This document shows, piece after piece, positions 35,827 to 46,374 of a DNA stretch of 64,000 nt. Made by a program: the position numbers and the translations under genes. The stretch comes from Orientallactaga sibirica (Eukaryota > Chordata > Mammalia > Rodentia > Dipodidae). Location of the stretch: the NCBI GenBank assembly GCA_036365145.1, contig JAEOAD010000018.1:13622501-13686500 (forward strand), read 5' to 3'. Position 1 is the first letter of the stretch; every line of letters starts with the position of its first letter. The notes beneath the pieces are model-generated. The model searched no databases. It was given only the letters and a program-made list of their open reading frames with translations, and was not told the origin of the DNA.

Positions 35827-36067
35827 TATCCTCCTTTTTGTTTTTATTATTGGCAACCCTGGGAGGCATGGTTCTTTGCCAAGCCATTGTTGAACCCAGG
35901 CCCCATGGGATCATCACATGCGACGGTGCCTGTCTTAGGTTGCCCCATCTCATGGAGTCTTGCCCGTCATTGACTACTCACCATCCTAGTGAGAAAACCC
36001 AAGGGGTCTGGCCTGGTTTCTTTTAGCATGCAGTCTGGCTAGGGCCAGTCCTGCATTGTGCCATACA
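35827..36067 (-). mobile_element. ERV remnant: polypurine tract, 3' interior scrap and second U3 start
   Basis: Directly upstream (minus strand) of the LTR lies a purine run (complement of 35830-35846), where the polypurine tract that primes plus-strand synthesis is expected. A 165-bp scrap with no coding capacity follows. Then 36012-36067 repeats the first ~55 bp of U3 (seen at 35771-35826, offset 241 bp). This suggests an internally deleted provirus with only the start of its 5' LTR left. Target duplications did not match, so the edges are inference. Confidence 0.5.
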
Positions 36068-36144
36068 TATCAGTCCTCAAGCTACATTCCCAGTTAACTG
36101 TGTCCAGATTCCTAACCCAAGAATCTATGAGTTGATAAGTGTTT

Positions 36145-36361
36145 TTTTTAAAAATAAAATTTTATTATTTATTTATTTGACAGAGAAAGAGGGAGAGAGA
36201 AAGAGAGAGAGAATGGGCATGCCAGGGCCTTCAGCCACTGCAAATGAACTCCAGATGCCTGTGCTCCCTTGTGCATCTGGCTAACATGGGTCTTGGGGAA
36301 TCGAATCTGGGTCCTTTGGTTTTGTAGGCAAACACTTTAACTGCTAAGCCATCCCTCCAGC
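36145..36361 (-). mobile_element. B2-superfamily (DIP-like) SINE, subtype B
   Basis: An AT-rich tail with TTTATTATTTATTTATTTGA is followed by a GAGAGAGAATGGGCATGCC block, AAATGAACTCCAGATGCCTG, and the reversed head CTGCTAAGCCATCCCTCCAG. Confidence 0.92.
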
Positions 36362-37388
36362 CTGTGTTTGCTTTTTTTATGTTGCTAAGGTGGTAGTAAC
36401 ATGTTTATGCAGAAATAGTTACTAATACAACAAATTTGTTATGATTTAGCAATCACTCTGAGTGAAGATCTGAGCTCCCTTTTCAGCCAAACCCTGTGTT
36501 ACTTTTCTCTCTCCTTCCTTGGTAATCTTTCTCCATTGTCCCAGAACATAGTGTATCCATTTTCCCATGAAATCTCTTCCAACTACAGAATGCTTGTACA
36601 TGAAATAGATGATCACTATGATTCTCTGCCTTCATTTCTGTCTTTCCCACTTAGCTTAAGAGCAATTCAGGCAGGACTGATGTTAGTTTTTGTTATGCCT
36701 AGTGCCATGTGAGTGTTAGCTGGTATTGTCAGACAAACGTTCACTGCAATATCACAATAGAGGATCTATGGACTGGACCTGCCTCTGGTTTAGTTTATGA
36801 TTCAACATTCAGAATCCTTTAACTTGAAGGTTTATTTTTGTGTACTTTAAGCCTATTTGTATGATTATATATGTTTTTATCCCAAGCCTGCCCCATTCTG
36901 GAACCCAGACCCTTCTCACTGTATATTAGCTTCCCTCCTCCTGAACTTGGCAGCTAGATGTCATCACTTGGTTTGGAGAATACATGGGGAATGAGACCAG
37001 TTATGACTCCATGATGTGGTTGGTATCAGGACATTCAAGGAATCCTGATGACTGTTGGGGACAAGATGGTCTGTGACTATTTTGAACATGTGCAGGCTGA
37101 TGCTTCCTTTTAGGTTGAGAGAACATTAACTTTTTTCCAAAGTAACTTAGCACGCCTGGTGCTTTGGTCTGTATTTATAACCTTTCCTCTGTGTGCCACT
37201 CCTATGACGTCTTACTTCCACTAGCCACTCAGTGATATTTTAGCCATCCACAATGGCCAGTGTGACACTGGGTCCTTCCCACCTGGAGGATATTAGTAAC
37301 TCTTTTCCTTGATGACCGTTCTTTAGGGAATCCAAATGAATATTCTACAATGTTCATGAAATATCGCTTGCGTGAATGGCTGTCACTA
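36362..37388. other. unique DNA, nothing firmly recognised
   Basis: A trace at 36560-36740 may be L2, but it is too weak to list separately. No exon was recognised. Confidence 0.4.
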
Positions 37389-37632
37389 TGTTATTGGAGG
37401 AATAACCTGGTAGGAAATGGTTCACTGGGGGCACACTTTAAGGGTTTATAGCCTGCCCCACTTCCCATTCACACACTACTTCCTGTTTGTGGATACAATG
37501 TGAACAGTTAGCCTCCTGTGCCTTCCACCATGCCTTCCCTGCAGGGATGGACAGATCCCCTGAATTAAACCCTTCCTTCCTTCCTTGTTGCCAGGTATTT
37601 GGTTACAACAATGAGGAAATGTAACTAATAAA
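37389..37632 (+). mobile_element. MaLR-like LTR
   Basis: TGTTATTGGAGGAATAACC, a GGGGGCACACTTTAAGGGTT block, CACCATGCCTTCCCTGCAGG, TGAATTAAACCCTTCCTTCC and a TATTTGGTTACAACAATGAG end. The layout (promoter-like TTTAAGGG, AATTAAA signal, terminal CAACAATG block) fits a rodent MaLR LTR. Confidence 0.55.
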
Positions 37633-37669
37633 CTCTGCTTCAAACAATGCAATAAGTAACTCTTTCTTT

Positions 37670-37880
37670 CCTAAGTTGCAAGAGCAAGTTGAGTGCAGCA
37701 TGCACACCAGGATTTAACAGCTAGAGTCACACCGCCAGTGACAGACTGTCTCCAGCAAGGCTCTGCCTACCAAACAGCCTGTAACCTTCCCAAACAGCAT
37801 CATCAACTGAAAATTAAAAATTCAAACACATAAGGCTATAGGGGACATTTTATATTAAAGCTATCACACCAACATTCTCC
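37670..37880 (-). mobile_element. MaLR-like LTR fragment, antisense
   Basis: TCTGCCTACCAAACAGCCTG, TAACCTTCCCAAACAGCATC, TAAGGCTATAGGGGACATTT is the reverse complement of the U3 start of a rodent MaLR LTR. Confidence 0.55.
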
Positions 37881-37899
37881 TCTTCTGTGAGATAAGGTT

Positions 37900-38590
37900 T
37901 TGTGCATTTCACGAGTAACATCCTGAAGATTTTATCTTTTTGTGTGTCAGGTTTGTTTCACCTAACATAATCATACCACTTCTATTTTTGTTGTTTCCAA
38001 CTGTAGAATTTCTTTTTTTTATGGCTCATTAGTGCTTCATTTTGTATATGTACAGCATTTTCTTTATTGTTCATCCATTGATGGAATAACAATTAGGTTG
38101 TTTCCATCCCCAACAAAGCTGCCATACTAATGTGAGTGCAGATGTCTTTGACATATTGATATCATTTCCTCTGTACATAGACATTGTGCAAAGATTGCTG
38201 GATCATAGTTTAGTTCTCTTTTTAATTTTTGAGGAAACTCCACACTTTTCCATAATAGCTGTGCCAATTTACCTTCCCACCAACAACATGCAAAGGTTCT
38301 CTTTTTTTTTTCCCATATCATCACCACCACTTGTTATCATTTCCCTTTTGGATAATAGCCATTCTTACTAGAGCAAGGTGGCATTACATTAAGGTATGGA
38401 TTTGCATTTCCCTGATGATTAAACATGTTATGCATTTTCATATTTATGTATAGTGCCCATTTGTATATTTTCTTTTGAAAAATATTTAAGTCTAGTGTCT
38501 GCTTTTCTTGCATTATATATTCATTTTTTCTGAGTTTCTGGAATTCCTTAAATGTTCTGGATATTAACCCCTTGCTCTGGGACTAGGACA
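37900..38590 (-). mobile_element. LINE-1 ORF2 3' region, antisense
   Basis: TTCACCTAACATAATCATAC, GAATAACAATTAGGTTGTTT, TTGCTGGATCATAGTTTAGT, TAGCTGTGCCAATTTACCTT, GGATTTGCATTTCCCTGATG: this is the reverse complement of the C-terminal part of old L1 ORF2 and 3' UTR. The frames at 38127-38371 are remnants or chance. Confidence 0.75.
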
Positions 38591-38599
38591 TCAGAGTTT

Positions 38600-38765
38600 A
38601 ATAAAACTCCTCAAATAATTTTAATAAGATCATAGCTCTAAAATAACTGCTGTACCTGGGCACTGGAGATGCTCTGTCAATGCTATACCAGAACTGCTTA
38701 TAACAACACAAATGGAAACCAGCCACATGTTCACCAACAGTCAAACGAACAAAAACTATTGTTTT
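38600..38765 (+). mobile_element. possible LINE-1 ORF2 fragment, sense
   Basis: AACTGCTTATAACAACACAA and ACCAGCCACATGTTCACCAA resemble the C-terminal end of L1 ORF2 in sense orientation, opposite to its left neighbour. Confidence 0.4.
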
Positions 38766-38984
38766 AATGCCCATGACTTTCTGATTAGTTTTCTTTTTTA
38801 TTTGACTTCCCAGTTCTGATTTAATCTATCTTTCCAACTCTAACATTATGTTGTAATAAGGATATTCTTAGACATTGCTTTTAAAGTTGATCTTAATCTT
38901 TAATCTGCACATTTCTATCACTGGTTCTAAACTTCTTCAGAGTGAATCTTGTTTTTCTGGATATATAATTCCTGTCTTCTAGTT

Positions 38985-39700
38985 TGTGGTTTTTGGAGAA
39001 CAAGAACTGGCTTGCTCTTTTAAAAGCCATTTACAGTAGTCTTCCTGGAATTTAAAATTTTATGGCCTACCCATCAGTCCATGTGATATGACCCCATCTG
39101 AATTTAGCTAACTGAGCTAATGCATAATTAGCATTTCTCTCCGATTCTCCCCATGGCTCCCTAATGAGTTGGGAATTATGTTTTCACAGTGTGTTTCAGG
39201 AAGGCAGATGTGGCTGGGATGACTTTCTGAGCTCGTATTTTCCCCCCTTTCTACCCTGTAAACTCACGCTTTCATAGCTTTGTTATTATTTTAAAATATT
39301 TTCCTATACTCTGATCGAAATATTATTATTTAATAAACTTCTCAGGATTGTGCTCCCTTATAAACCCCTGTTCCAGCATTCCGACCTTCACTATCAACTT
39401 AATTAACTGGGCCTCTCCTGGTGAAAGCAACAGTGTTGTTTTATTTCTTACTGTTGAGATGTGTTAATGATTCATCAGCGGGGTATTAATGTTCATTTTT
39501 ATCCAACAAGGACTGAGGATACACCTTTCACAGGTTATTAATTTTAAGGTTCCCTGGATCAAAATCATCTGTGAAGGTTAAAAGCCACTTAAAAAATTGC
39601 CATGCACTTACCTGGCTTCTGATAATTGAAGCTGTGTCTGTTTTGACAAAGAGGGGGGTGTACCAGTCCATGAAGGGATGATGACATGTGATCAAGGTAA
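38985..39700. promoter_or_regulatory. candidate conserved non-coding regulatory element
   Basis: Repeat-free block in a repeat-dense region. It contains the inverted repeat GCTAAT-GCATA-ATTAGC (39116-39132), TTAATTAA (39399-39406) and an AP-1/MARE-like TGATTCATCAGC (39468-39479). Dense TAATTA/ATGCTAAT words are sites for homeodomain and POU proteins in developmental enhancers. Conservation and activity are inferred and not shown by the sequence. Confidence 0.35.
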
Positions 39701-39944
39701 ACTACCTTTCTGAGCTTTTATGATAATTCTAAGAGATGTTACTAATTAAAAATCTGAAATTCAGATACATTACCTCTATCAGAAAAAAGATTTGTAATAA
39801 TCACTGTTGAGTTTTGTTTTGAGAACATTATAGAAGATAATATTAGGGCTCAAAACACATTAGATAGAGAGAAGCTATGAGGTCTGTATTTTCTTTTAAG
39901 GTTTTACCAGTGCATATGACCCAAAATGTTAGTTACTTTTTTAT

Positions 39945-40400
39945 TTATTATAACCACCTTAATATTTAGTGATTTAAAATGACCACTCACTTTTTAGTTT
40001 ACAGTTCTGTGGGTGGGCAACTTGGGCAGGGCTCAGCTGGATAATTCTTTACTAGCCTCAGCTGGAGCTAGCTCTCTGTGTATGTTTAGTCTGTTGGCAG
40101 GTTGGCTGGTGGTTGATTGGTTGAGAAGAGGCTTCAGATGTTGTGGCTGGTCTTTGGTCCATGTACTGTCACATCTTCTAGAAGTTTCACATCAGGCTTT
40201 TCAGATAGGGTTGATAGTAGGACCTCAAAGACATCAAGATAAGAAAAGCCTGTGAAGCAGGCTCATTTCAAGCCTCGGCTTGCTCTTATTGGTCACAAGT
40301 CCCATGGGCAAACTTGTGTAGGTGTGGCATGGGAAGGGTATGCTGGCTGAGTAGATCATCACCAAGGGCAGGGCCCAGAGAGATTGCAGCATGTTAGAGC
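39945..40400 (-). mobile_element. ancient mammalian repeat, MLT1-like, antisense
   Basis: AACCACCTTAATATTTAGTG, TTTACAGTTCTGTGGGTGGG, GGGCAGGGCTCAGCTGGATA, TGGCAGGTTGGCTGGTGGTT, CTTATTGGTCACAAGTCCC. This order is familiar from an old placental repeat that I believe is LTR-derived, but the family name is uncertain. Confidence 0.5.
40162..40244 (+). repeat. 83-bp segment, source or copy of exact direct duplication
   Basis: From TGTACTGTCACATC to ATCAAGATAAGA, identical base for base to 41380-41462, same orientation, 1,218 bp apart. It lies inside the ancient repeat at 39945, so this copy looks like the source. Confidence 0.97.
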
Positions 40401-40689
40401 TAGTGCAGCAAGTATCATAGGAGGAAGATTTTCTTTCTTAGTTTAGTGTAGGCCAACATTTTTGTTTTAACCAAGGGGATTCTAAGGGTTTCTTCTTTAG
40501 TAAATATAACTATATCTTATTGAAAGAATAGATCTAGGATTAAATACATAAATTTGATAAAAACAAAGGAAACAAGGCTTGTTCATTGAAAGACTTACAG
40601 CTGTTACAATGCTGAGTCATGGCAAATCTTTAAGAATTGTTGTAGAATTTCCTAAGCTTATTTGACTTTAAGACTTTCATCACTGTTGT

Positions 40690-40845
40690 TTTTTGTTTTA
40701 TGTGTTTGAGGCAGGGTGACTTTATCTCAGGCTTGCCTTGAACTCAGTAGGAAGTCAAGGGTGACCTTAATACTCCTGGTTCTCCTACCTTTACCTCCTG
40801 AATGCTAGGATTACAGGTCTGTGCTTCTAGACATGCTTGCAGTAG
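40690..40845 (-). mobile_element. old B1-like SINE
   Basis: A T-rich tail, then TTTGAGGCAGGGTGACTTTA, a CTCAGGCTTGCCTTGAACTC block, and CTACCTTTACCTCCTGAATG, CTAGGATTACAGGTCTGTGC. It is diverged, with a short internal insertion. Confidence 0.7.
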
Positions 40846-41379
40846 AACTTTGTGTTTCCAGTCCCCCGCCTAGTATGGACAATTGTTAGCAATATATGAC
40901 ACAACTTGTTTGGAATGCTCTTTAAGTAGCCTTTTATTTTTCAACCCTTTCCCTTTGACAAGGGTACTAATTATAATACTCACTATACTCACAATTGTTT
41001 TTCCTATTTCCCCAGTATTAAAATGGAAGGGAGAAAATTTTACTATTAAAAATTTCAGGAAGAAAACAATGTCAAAACTTGAGGACTATTGGGGAACCAT
41101 GTCAGTGTGAGGGGACAGTTCTTTATGGTCACCATCTTAGGGATCCATCCTCATGGAGCTTTTCTATGGCTGCATGTTGACTGTGGAGACTCTTCCATAC
41201 CTTGAGATTTTTCTAAAAATAATATTCTTCAAATAGCAACTGAAATGGTGTACAATTAGAGTAGTCGATCTCACAGGTAGCCTATGGGAAGAATTGATGG
41301 TATTATTTTTTTAACATTTAAATCAGTACCTAGTTTATTCCAGTGGGAAACAGAAATATAAGGACTTTAGTTTCTATAT

Positions 41380-41462
41380 TGTACTGTCACATCTTCTAGA
41401 AGTTTCACATCAGGCTTTTCAGATAGGGTTGATAGTAGGACCTCAAAGACATCAAGATAAGA
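41380..41462 (+). repeat. 83-bp segment, inserted copy of exact direct duplication
   Basis: Identical to 40162-40244. Here it stands outside any recognisable old repeat and is joined directly to the CCACA-rich array, which suggests that this copy is the insertion. Confidence 0.97.
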
Positions 41463-41632
41463 TACCACACACACACCACAAACATACCACACACATACCA
41501 CACACACACACACACACCACACACATACCACACACACACACGCCACAAACATACCACACACATACCACACACCACAAACATACCACACACACACGCCACA
41601 AACATACCACACACACACACCACAAACATAAC
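41463..41632 (+). repeat. interrupted (CA)/(CCACA) microsatellite-minisatellite
   Basis: CA runs are broken by recurring ACCACA, ACATACCACACA and CGCCACAAACATACC units, giving a higher-order pattern of roughly 18-50 bases. The His/Thr and Cys/Val/Trp frames on both strands are translations of it. Confidence 0.95.
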
Positions 41633-42049
41633 TACATATATGGCAGTATCTAGCCATGTAAGTTTGAGTACATGTCACGACTACTCTGAGATTTTGTCAT
41701 ATGCAAAAAATAAATGAAAATATGTAATTTTTAGAGTTCTGATATTTTATGATCTGGTACAAGTAAGTTTGCTTTAAATTATGGTTCTTAGAATAGAGCA
41801 CATGATTTCTAAATGGTAGAAATTGCTCTTGAGGAAAGGATCTAGCTTTTGAGGATGAAATGGAACAAGTTTGAGGTCTTATGAGGTCTTATTATGGATC
41901 AGGACTTTGCTGACTTTGTAAGATGATGTCAGAAATTTCCTTGGTAGTCCTCAGACATACTGAAGGAGCACCTTGTGCACTTTCTACTTGAAATGGTATT
42001 CTTCTCAAGGTTTATGCATAGCTGCAGATCTTTTATATCACCTTTCAGT
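41633..42049. other. unique DNA, nothing recognised
   Basis: No named repeat or exon. A local GAGGTCTTAT repeat pair lies at 41873-41891. Confidence 0.4.
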
Positions 42050-42290
42050 AGTTACCTCCTCTGTCTTTCTCTGATCACACTCCTTTAAAATAGCATTCCT
42101 TTTGCTTAATTGCCCCTCTCACCTTTACTGTCCTTCCAACACATCACTGTATTATGTGACCTTATGTATTTATTTATGTGTTTATTGACAGCTTCTGTCC
42201 AGCTAGAAACTAACCTCTGTGAGTTCTTACATACCTGTAATGAGGCCTGGCCTCAAGAAGCAACTCAGCAAATATTTGTTATTGTAAACA
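42050..42290 (+). mobile_element. L2 LINE 3'-end fragment
   Basis: CTTTCTCTGATCACACTCCT, ATGTATTTATTTATGTGTTT, a CAGCTAGAAACTAACCTCTG block and CAGCAAATATTTGTTATTG fit the 3' end of L2. Confidence 0.58.
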
Positions 42291-43617
42291 GAATAAGCAA
42301 AGAGCAGAGGGAAAGGTCATTGAGTGGACTTGGCAGGGAAGGTGTCTCCAGAGGCAGCTGATCGCCATTTCCTCTTGTGCTTTTGGCTTTTAGTGCTGGA
42401 TCTTGTTAGGCTCCCATGGTGTTATCTGGCTAAGGAAGAGGAGGTCTCTGACATGCATCATGTTTTTCTGAGAGTCAGCTGAAGCAGAAACTTCTGAATA
42501 GAGGGAATGCCAGTAGGATGACCAGTGAAAACCTAGGGATATCAAAGACAGGGGAAGGTGAAATAAGCCTGGCTCAGAATTTCCTAAGCAGGCTGGGTTG
42601 TTTCATAGCTCAATACTTTTGCTCCAGGAAACAATCTCCTTGCTGGTGGATTAAATTCCTACTTACTTTTCAAGTCTCTGGTCAAGCATGGCAAACTTTT
42701 TCTGCTTTCCCATTCCATGAACAGAATTAGTTCTTCTCTTCCTCTGAGTTCCCCCATACCATGAACTGACTTCTTTAACCTATAACACCTTATTGGATCA
42801 GGTGTATAGGTTGCTGAAGATGGGCATCTAGCATTTTATTACCAGCATCCAACATTTTTTTAGTACAAGAACATTTGTTTATTTAGTTTTACATTCTCCA
42901 TTAAAGTGGTTATGACCACCATCCTTTCCAGGGGCAGGGTTTGGGGTGTGGGTAACTTTATACTGACAATGTCATGTCCTTGACAAGTGCTTGGTTCAGA
43001 AAAAGATGCATATCATAAGTCTTGAAATCAAACCTGATAAGTCCAGCTTGGTATTTTTGCTGGTGTTATTTGCAAAAAAAGGACTGTCTTTCCATTGGTA
43101 TTGTCAGGCTCATAGAAATAAGCCTGGAGTGGCCTTAAATTATCTTGCCACACAAACTACAAAAAACAGAAGCCAACACAAAGGAAGGTATAGACAGAGT
43201 TGTGCTGGATCCTTGAATGTCAGTCCGAGAATCTGAAGCAGCTGGATAGCTTAGGCTGGGTTGAGTTGAAGTAGCACCTCTTCATAATTATCTTTTGCCT
43301 AGTGTGAGATTCTTCCACCACCACCGCCACCAGAGTGGTAACACCTTGGCCACTCTGACATCATACCAATCAGCTTAGCATCTATTTGCTAATGAAGCTT
43401 GAATGACATGACTGAGTGGTAGACTAAGACTGTAGGTAGCTAGTATCATGGCAAATTTAATATCTGAGATTACTATTTTTTCCCTAGATTTCTCACCATA
43501 TTCATGGTGTCTGTGCCCCATGTTAAAAACTGGAATTACTCCCTGCTTCTGTAAAATGTCCATTTCATACTTTCTCTTTGCCATGAGGTACAAATTCCTT
43601 TCAATGGAGGGTGTCTA
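42291..43617. other. unique DNA, nothing recognised
   Basis: A CCACCACCACCGCCACC patch at 43316-43332 is the only notable low-complexity item. No exon was recognised. Confidence 0.4.
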
Positions 43618-44040
43618 TTATGAGATTACTTGCATTATTGCTTGGTGATTAATGTGATGGGCAGGAGCAGATATGCTCTATGAGTCATTACGTGATATCT
43701 AACACGTTTAATGGTTTGTTATGCTGAGCAGGGAGCATAAAGGAGCCTGCTGGGGAGATGAGGGAGTAGAAAGCTCAGAGACTATGTTTTCCAGATTGTC
43801 TAATTTATAAGCCAAGAGCTGCCTCCATTCTGCTAACAGCAAATGAAGACACAACTCTGAGGAATTGTTTTCCTTCCAATGAATGAGTGAGTGTAGGTTC
43901 TAGATTGAAGGATGTTGTACCAGAATGTTCTTATGTAATATCCTGATCGTGATTATTAACTCTTATCACCAGGTAAACTCATTAATTTAGTAGCATTCAC
44001 TTTGTCACCTTTAAAATGGAAGAGAAAAACAGTTTAGGAA
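43618..44040. other. unique block, possible non-coding conservation
   Basis: Repeat-free, with TGATTAATGTGATGG, GAGTCATTACGTGATATC and TGATCGTGATTATTAAC words typical of enhancer cores. Support is weak. Confidence 0.22.
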
Positions 44041-44142
44041 GTCACAGTGAAAACCCACTTTCATGATGAAAACTCAACATGTTAATATGTTAATTTTTAA
44101 GGGAAAAACAGTGATAATCAAAGTAAAAAAGTATTTTTCTGG

Positions 44143-44516
44143 TGTGATAGTTTGAATTATACCTGTCAATAGCTTCAGGTGTTTATTAATGCTTATAATT
44201 TAGTTCTTCAGCTGCCTTGCTGGAGGAGGTGTCACTGTAAGCCTCTTCTGGGGCCCAGCCTTAAAGTGTTACTGGGGGTGGATCTGAATTCCAACCTAAA
44301 AGTATGCAGGGTTCTTGAGCTCTGCCTGGGGTTCCTGGTGTGTACTTGCTTATGGTGCTGGTGGTTGCATTTGTTTCTGTGTGAACTTGTGAAAGGGGGC
44401 CAGCTTCATCCACCATTATGGAACTTCCCCTAGATCTGTACATTTCAATAAATCTATTCCTCCAATAAACTGTGCCTGGTTTGGAAGTTCAAACCGGCAG
44501 TGTTGGCACTGACCAC
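44143..44516 (+). mobile_element. solo LTR, MaLR type (same family as 49712)
   Basis: It begins TGTGATAGTTTGAATTATAC. It has CCTTGCTGGAGGAGGTGTCA, CCACCATTATGGAACTTCCC, a CTAGATCTGTACATTTCAAT block with AATAAA, and TGGTTTGGAAGTTCAAACC near the end. The same blocks in the same order occur in the copy at 49712. The right edge is approximate and no exact target duplication was found, so it is probably older. Confidence 0.75.
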
Positions 44517-44824
44517 ACCAGCTGACGGTGAGGAATCTTGGTCTAGTTTTAGCTTGTATCTGCTTGAATGAACTACACTATGTAAGCTTAGTCATCTGAC
44601 TTGCCTCTGGGCTTAAATACCTTTATATAAGAGACTGGTGTTGAATAGTGTGAATTTTTGAAATATAAGCAATAGCATAAGTAAGGAAATTTGATTAACA
44701 CATAGTAATATTATTGTTAATAGTACAGGTCAAACAAAATGTTTAGAATTATGAAAGTATGTGTGCAAACAGTTTCCAGGACTGTAAGCTTAAATTCCTC
44801 TTCATTCTCACTTTTGGCAATCCA
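44517..44824. other. unique AT-rich DNA, nothing recognised
   Basis: No named repeat or exon. Confidence 0.4.
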
Positions 44825-45165
44825 GTTAAGTCTTCATGTGAGAACCAGAGTGATCTAAAAATACATAAAACTGATTTTATCACTCCAAATACATGATAGA
44901 CTCCAATTGGTTTTCAATGCTGTTATTACTAGAAACAAGATTCTTAAAATGACAACAAAGCCTCTATGTTCCTGGTCCATTCTTATATCGCTTCATCTTA
45001 CTGCTTCTCTTCTATCAAGAATCTACCTACACTGTTTTCTTTTAATAATGAGTGCACTGTGCTTCTTACTGCAGGCGTTGCAAGTGCTGTCACTGCAGCC
45101 CACAGTGTTCTTCCTTCTGTGTTTCCTGACTTTTGCTCCTGTGGTCATCTGAATAATGACCCTTT
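44825..45165 (+). mobile_element. L2 LINE fragment
   Basis: ACTGATTTTATCACTCCAAA, AGACTCCAATTGGTTTTCAA, TTCTTATATCGCTTCATCTT and GCACTGTGCTTCTTACTGCA follow the L2 ORF2 C-terminal coding region, diverged. Confidence 0.5.
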
Positions 45166-45276
45166 TCTACTCATGTGATTAAGGACAGAGAAAGGAACTT
45201 GACAGGGAAAGCATACCTGAATTGTCCAAGTAAATCACTATAACCATGGTATCTTTGTAAAAATAAACAGGGAGAA

Positions 45277-45560
45277 TCAGAGCTGGTGGTAGGAGATGGG
45301 GACAGGAGCATGGAGTGATAGAAATTCCATACATGGTGGTTGGAGTTGAGGATTGGAGAATGGAGTGATGGAGATTCCATACATGGTGGTAGGAAGTGAG
45401 GACAGGAGCATAGAGTGATAGAGGTCCCATACATGGTTATAGGAGGTGAGGATAGGAGGTGAGCATAGGATGTAGTGATGGAGATTCCATACATGCTTGT
45501 AGGAGGTGAGGATTAGATCCTTCAGTGATGGGAGTGCATACTTTCTGGTAGGAGTACAGA
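45277..45560 (+). repeat. minisatellite, ~50-60 bp unit, about five copies
   Basis: The block CCATACATG recurs at 45327, 45377, 45427 and 45487 (spacings 50, 50, 60). It is preceded each time by GAGTGATGGAGATT-like sequence and followed by GGTGGTAGGAGGTGAGGAC-like sequence. Units differ by substitutions. The antisense open frames here are translations of it. Confidence 0.9.
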
Positions 45561-46374
45561 GTGAGGGAGATTGTATAAATGTAACAGGTTTGGGAGGATC
45601 ATACACAGAGAGGCACTGAGGCATTTTTGAGCATGAAATCATTGGAAGTTTTATACAGAAAAATACGCAAAGAAGTGTGAAGAGGTAGGGGCAGAAAATT
45701 ATTACATAGCATGTGCATATGTTTCACAAGAAAGGGGACCTGGGAGCAGTACAGAATCCTGGTACATACAAATTATAAGAGTCAATACAGAGCTGTGGGA
45801 AAGGTATAAGCAGAAGAGAGAAATAATAGGATTTGGATTATTGGGAGAAATTTGGAAAAAGGTAGAGTTGCTATATCAGCATTTTAAAATGGGAAGACTT
45901 TGACTTGATAAGAACTATGGGGCTCTAGGGATTAAGCTAGGCTGACTCATCAGGGACTTAGCAGGAATATTCATCATCAGGAATGGTGATTATAGGATTA
46001 TAGAACATATGGGTGATGGAGGGAGGAGCCACAGACTGTCTTAAATTATTATGTTGTAAAACTGAAAATATTAGCAGTGATGCATTCATTGAGAAAAGAA
46101 AATGGGAAATGGCAATACTCTAAAAAAGCCATGTACTTAATATGTTTTCAGCAACAGGTTCTTGGTTAGGAGGCCAAGAGTTGAGTATTAGTGGTTGACA
46201 ATAGGATCTCTTTGTTATGCGTTTGGTCTGCAGAAGCACATGCTGAGGGTCGGTCTTATCTCAGAAGATAAATGTAATTGGAAAAAATATAAAGTTATGC
46301 ATTTATATTTCCATGTTAATCTGCATAGTATATGATGAAGGAACATATTTAAAATGTGTTGTATTTTTAATTAA
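45561..46374. other. unique DNA, nothing recognised
   Basis: No named repeat or exon. Confidence 0.4.

Noticed and set aside
35752..36026. Two overlapping 69-73 codon frames near a GC-rich patch, considered as a gene promoter plus first exon
   Set aside because: The segment is an ERV2-like LTR remnant in antisense; the frames are chance.
41367..41678. Cys/Val/Trp- and His/Thr-rich open frames on both strands
   Set aside because: They are translations of the CCACA/CA array and the adjacent 83-bp duplication.
45171..45642. Three antisense frames of 83-121 codons with repeated peptides
   Set aside because: They are translations of the ~50-bp minisatellite.
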